Both the position numbers and the translations under genes were made by a program. This document shows positions 62,173 to 64,000 of a stretch of DNA of 64,000 nucleotides, piece by piece; positions within the stretch are counted from its first letter, which is position 1, and each line of letters begins with the position of its first letter. This DNA comes from Ceratorhiza oryzae-sativae (Eukaryota; Basidiomycota; Agaricomycetes; Cantharellales; Ceratobasidiaceae): NCBI GenBank assembly GCA_030998015.1, contig JARWMV010000238.1, positions 1,364,001-1,428,000 on the forward strand. The letters are read 5' to 3'. The notes beneath the pieces were generated by a model that ran no database searches, was not told the origin of the DNA, and saw only the letters and a list, made by a program, of their open reading frames with translations.

Positions 62173-62957
62173 CTAGGAGATACAGATTTAGTCAAAAGGC
62201 ATCTGTGATCGAGGGATTGCAAATAATTCTCGGGTATCCGTGGTCCCCGAGTGTGGTAATCGGAGGAAAAAGAACTTAATTGCGTATCCTGTGAAAGATC
62301 TCGTAGCATTCCTAAACATCAGGTAGCCAAGCTCCCGTCACACCCGTTTCGTTTACGGTCTGTATCATTTGTGCGATAGAACGACGATTAAAATATGCAC
62401 GGATTATACCTATCGTACAAGTCAGACCAAGCCAATTGTAAGACTCGGCCCCTAAGCAAACGTTATTATTGCATCCTAAACTTGGAGAGCGATAAACTCA
62501 AACATATATCCAAACCACCGATCAAGCTAGCTGATAGCAAATTGCTGATAATATCGGATCGGCCGCTCCCGTGCTCAGGGGACCTCACCATCGCGGTGCT
62601 GTACTGTGGCACAAGGGTCAAGGAATATTTGCTAGCTGTGAAACAAGCCAAAGTCGTTCAACCCTACTAAAAGGTGGATGCCCACGCGTGGAGACTCCGG
62701 AGGCCCTTTCTCCCTGGATGCGCGCGCAATGGATGGACAAATTTTAATAAATAATCAGCAATGAGTTTGCAAGATACATAAATATCTACAGTTGAAAGCA
62801 AGGCAACTTTGTGCGAGAAACAGATGAGCCATAATGATAGCCATGAATAAATATGTTTAGCGAGACAGAGCTCGTTTCCAGAGCAATAAGTTATCCGAAG
62901 CCCATGATAGTGAGATAAATAAAAAATAATAACTCCCCGACTTGGGGGCAACAACGC
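62173..62957. other. Intergenic upstream of the zinc-finger gene 3' end
   Basis: 785 bp, AT-rich. A 91-codon frame at 62395-62670 has no supporting signal (see rejected items). Confidence 0.35.
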
Positions 62958-63632
62958 TTAGCGCTGTCCGTTGACAGAAAAGACGTACTCGCAGTCGTGC
63001 TGGCGCGAGTGGTCTACTTCGTCAGCATCCGTCATACGGGGCTGCTCATGGGTGCTGAGGTGGCGACGCATATTGCTTTTGACCGAGAATTTCCGTCCGC
63101 ATCCTGGGTAGGGGCATTGGAAGGCTGTAAGACTCGAGTCAATATCCTGTAGCATGAAGAGGCCACGTATAACGTACGTTGTTCTCCCGTATGAGTATTC
63201 ATGTGGGTCTGAAAATACCAAGGCACGTTTCAGACATTGTTGCCGAGGAAACGCCGCACAGAAACTCACCTGCAAGCTACTCGGACGGTCAAACGCCTGA
63301 CCGCACTCCAGACAAACATGCCGGCGGCTTCCTCCCGAGTTGCTTGCCGGAGCTGCACCACGGTCAGACCTAGCAGAGTTGGGCGGAGTAGGGTAAGCAG
63401 GGTCGTTCCGGCTTCGACTACGGGAGTGGGAGACGAGAGGGGGTAATTGAGGGTTCTGGCCGTACATTGACATTCCTGGAGGAGTAGGTGGGTAATGAAG
63501 GTGGTGGGCCTGAGCGTGGTGCTGGTACTGCGATTCAGAGATGCCTCGGTCGGCCGCTTGGATGAGGTTCTCGATGGGAGGTAGAGCTGGGTGAACCTGG
63601 CGCGAGCGCTGAGAGGACGGGTTGGAGGACAT
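62958..63632 (-). CDS. C2H2 zinc-finger transcription factor
   Basis: The frame opens upstream without ATG, so I take ATG 63632 (MSSNPSSQRSRQVHPALPPI). A Ser/Pro/His-rich N-terminal half precedes two classical fingers. Finger 1 is HVCLECGQAFDRPSSLQTHM (C-x2-C-x12-H-x3-H), its last part supplied by a 34-nt exon between two introns. Finger 2 is FQCPYPGCGRKFSVKSNMRR with HLSTH (C-x4-C-x12-H-x3-H). They are joined by NTHTGEQP, a TGEKP-type linker. The tail is acidic (DADEVDHS) and short. About 186 residues in all. It is likely a sequence-specific nuclear regulator similar in style to ascomycete FlbC-type proteins (inference); targets are unknown. Confidence 0.8.
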   Translation of the reverse strand: MSSNPSSQRSRQVHPALPPIENLIQAADRGISESQYQHHAQAHHLHYPPTPPGMSMYGQNPQLPPLVSHSRSRSRNDPAYPTPPNSARSDRGAAPASNSGGSRRHVCLECGQAFDRPSSLQVSFCAAFPRQQCLKRALVFSDPHEYSYGRTTYVIRGLFMLQDIDSSLTAFQCPYPGCGRKFSVKSNMRRHLSTHEQPRMTDADEVDHSRQHDCEYVFSVNGQR

Positions 63633-64000
63633 CGTGCAGGCGAAAAAAGGGCCGAAGTTAAGTGCAGCGAACGGATGCTGTGTGGCGGTAAGATAAGCAG
63701 CTATAGGAACGTCAAATTGAGGCACAGACAAGGACCACTTGGTCGAGTAGGGAATGTGTGTGAGCTGTAGGGAACACGAGGCGCGGCGCGGGGCCTTTTA
63801 AGTCAGATATCGAGCTGATGACAATAACATGTAGCGCTGTTGTGAGTGACATCGCATAGAGGCAGGTCGTGATTGGAATGATTGACCCGACTTCGAGTGC
63901 AAAGGCCCATCTAGGTCGTGATATGATGCCTTGCCTCCATTTTGGGGCATCAACAGCGCAATCATTATGCAACATTTGGACATGTATGCTCTGCTTCCAG
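63633..64000. other. Promoter region of the zinc-finger gene, window end
   Basis: Upstream leader and promoter side of the minus-strand zinc-finger gene. A TTAAAAGG element lies near 63795, about 160 bp upstream of the start. No further gene is visible before the window ends. Confidence 0.35.

Noticed and set aside
62395..62670. 91-codon frame on the plus strand
   Set aside because: No family signal, no splice context, and an isolated AT-rich position.

Overview
The window is nuclear DNA from a filamentous fungus, most likely an agaricomycete basidiomycete of the Rhizoctonia type (inference). Nearly every gene is split by GT-AG introns of about 50-65 nt. The gene set is fungal: VPS1, STT3, EMC5, CDT1, a Kre9-like GPI protein, a secreted rhamnogalacturonan acetylesterase and class 3 lipases. 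The tandem membrane proteins carry a domain (DUF6533) that I know mainly from basidiomycetes.

Layout. 0.3-3.0 kb: BCS1-like AAA ATPase (+). 4.5-6.5 kb: two broken tandem copies of a small four-helix membrane protein (+). 6.9-8.0 kb: CE12 rhamnogalacturonan acetylesterase (-). 9.5-13.5 kb: VPS1 dynamin (-) divergent from EMC5 (+), then a small basic protein (-). 13.5-19.0 kb: gene-poor, but holding a cryptic two-exon 8-Cys metallothionein-like gene (-). 19.0-24.2 kb: a protein with four basic helical repeats (-) divergent from a CID/SR/RGG RNA-processing protein (+). 24.7-30.7 kb: alpha/beta hydrolase, Kre9-like GPI protein and STT3 (all +). 30.8-37.7 kb: three tandem DUF6533 membrane proteins (-). 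38.5-52.0 kb: a duplicated block of F-box and lipase genes (-) with a dipeptidyl aminopeptidase (+) inside it. 53.0-55.7 kb: flavin monooxygenase with a phenol-hydroxylase-type C-terminus (-). 57.8-58.4 kb: an unknown gene (-). 58.9-61.0 kb: CDT1 (+). 61.8-62.2 kb: a gene fragment. 63 kb: C2H2 zinc-finger protein (-).

The housekeeping genes (VPS1, EMC5, STT3, CDT1, the CID protein) have no operon-like logic. The accessory part (30.8-55.7 kb) is rich in lineage-specific duplications: membrane proteins, F-box proteins, secreted lipases, a secretory-pathway peptidase and a flavin monooxygenase. Together with the pectin esterase this fits a plant-associated or saprotrophic lifestyle.

A caution for every reader: at least eight genes change reading frame by one missing base where no intron fits, three times in the essential STT3 alone. 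Uncorrected single-base deletions in the assembly are the simplest cause, so no gene here should be called a pseudogene on frameshift evidence alone. Exon limits are read by eye.
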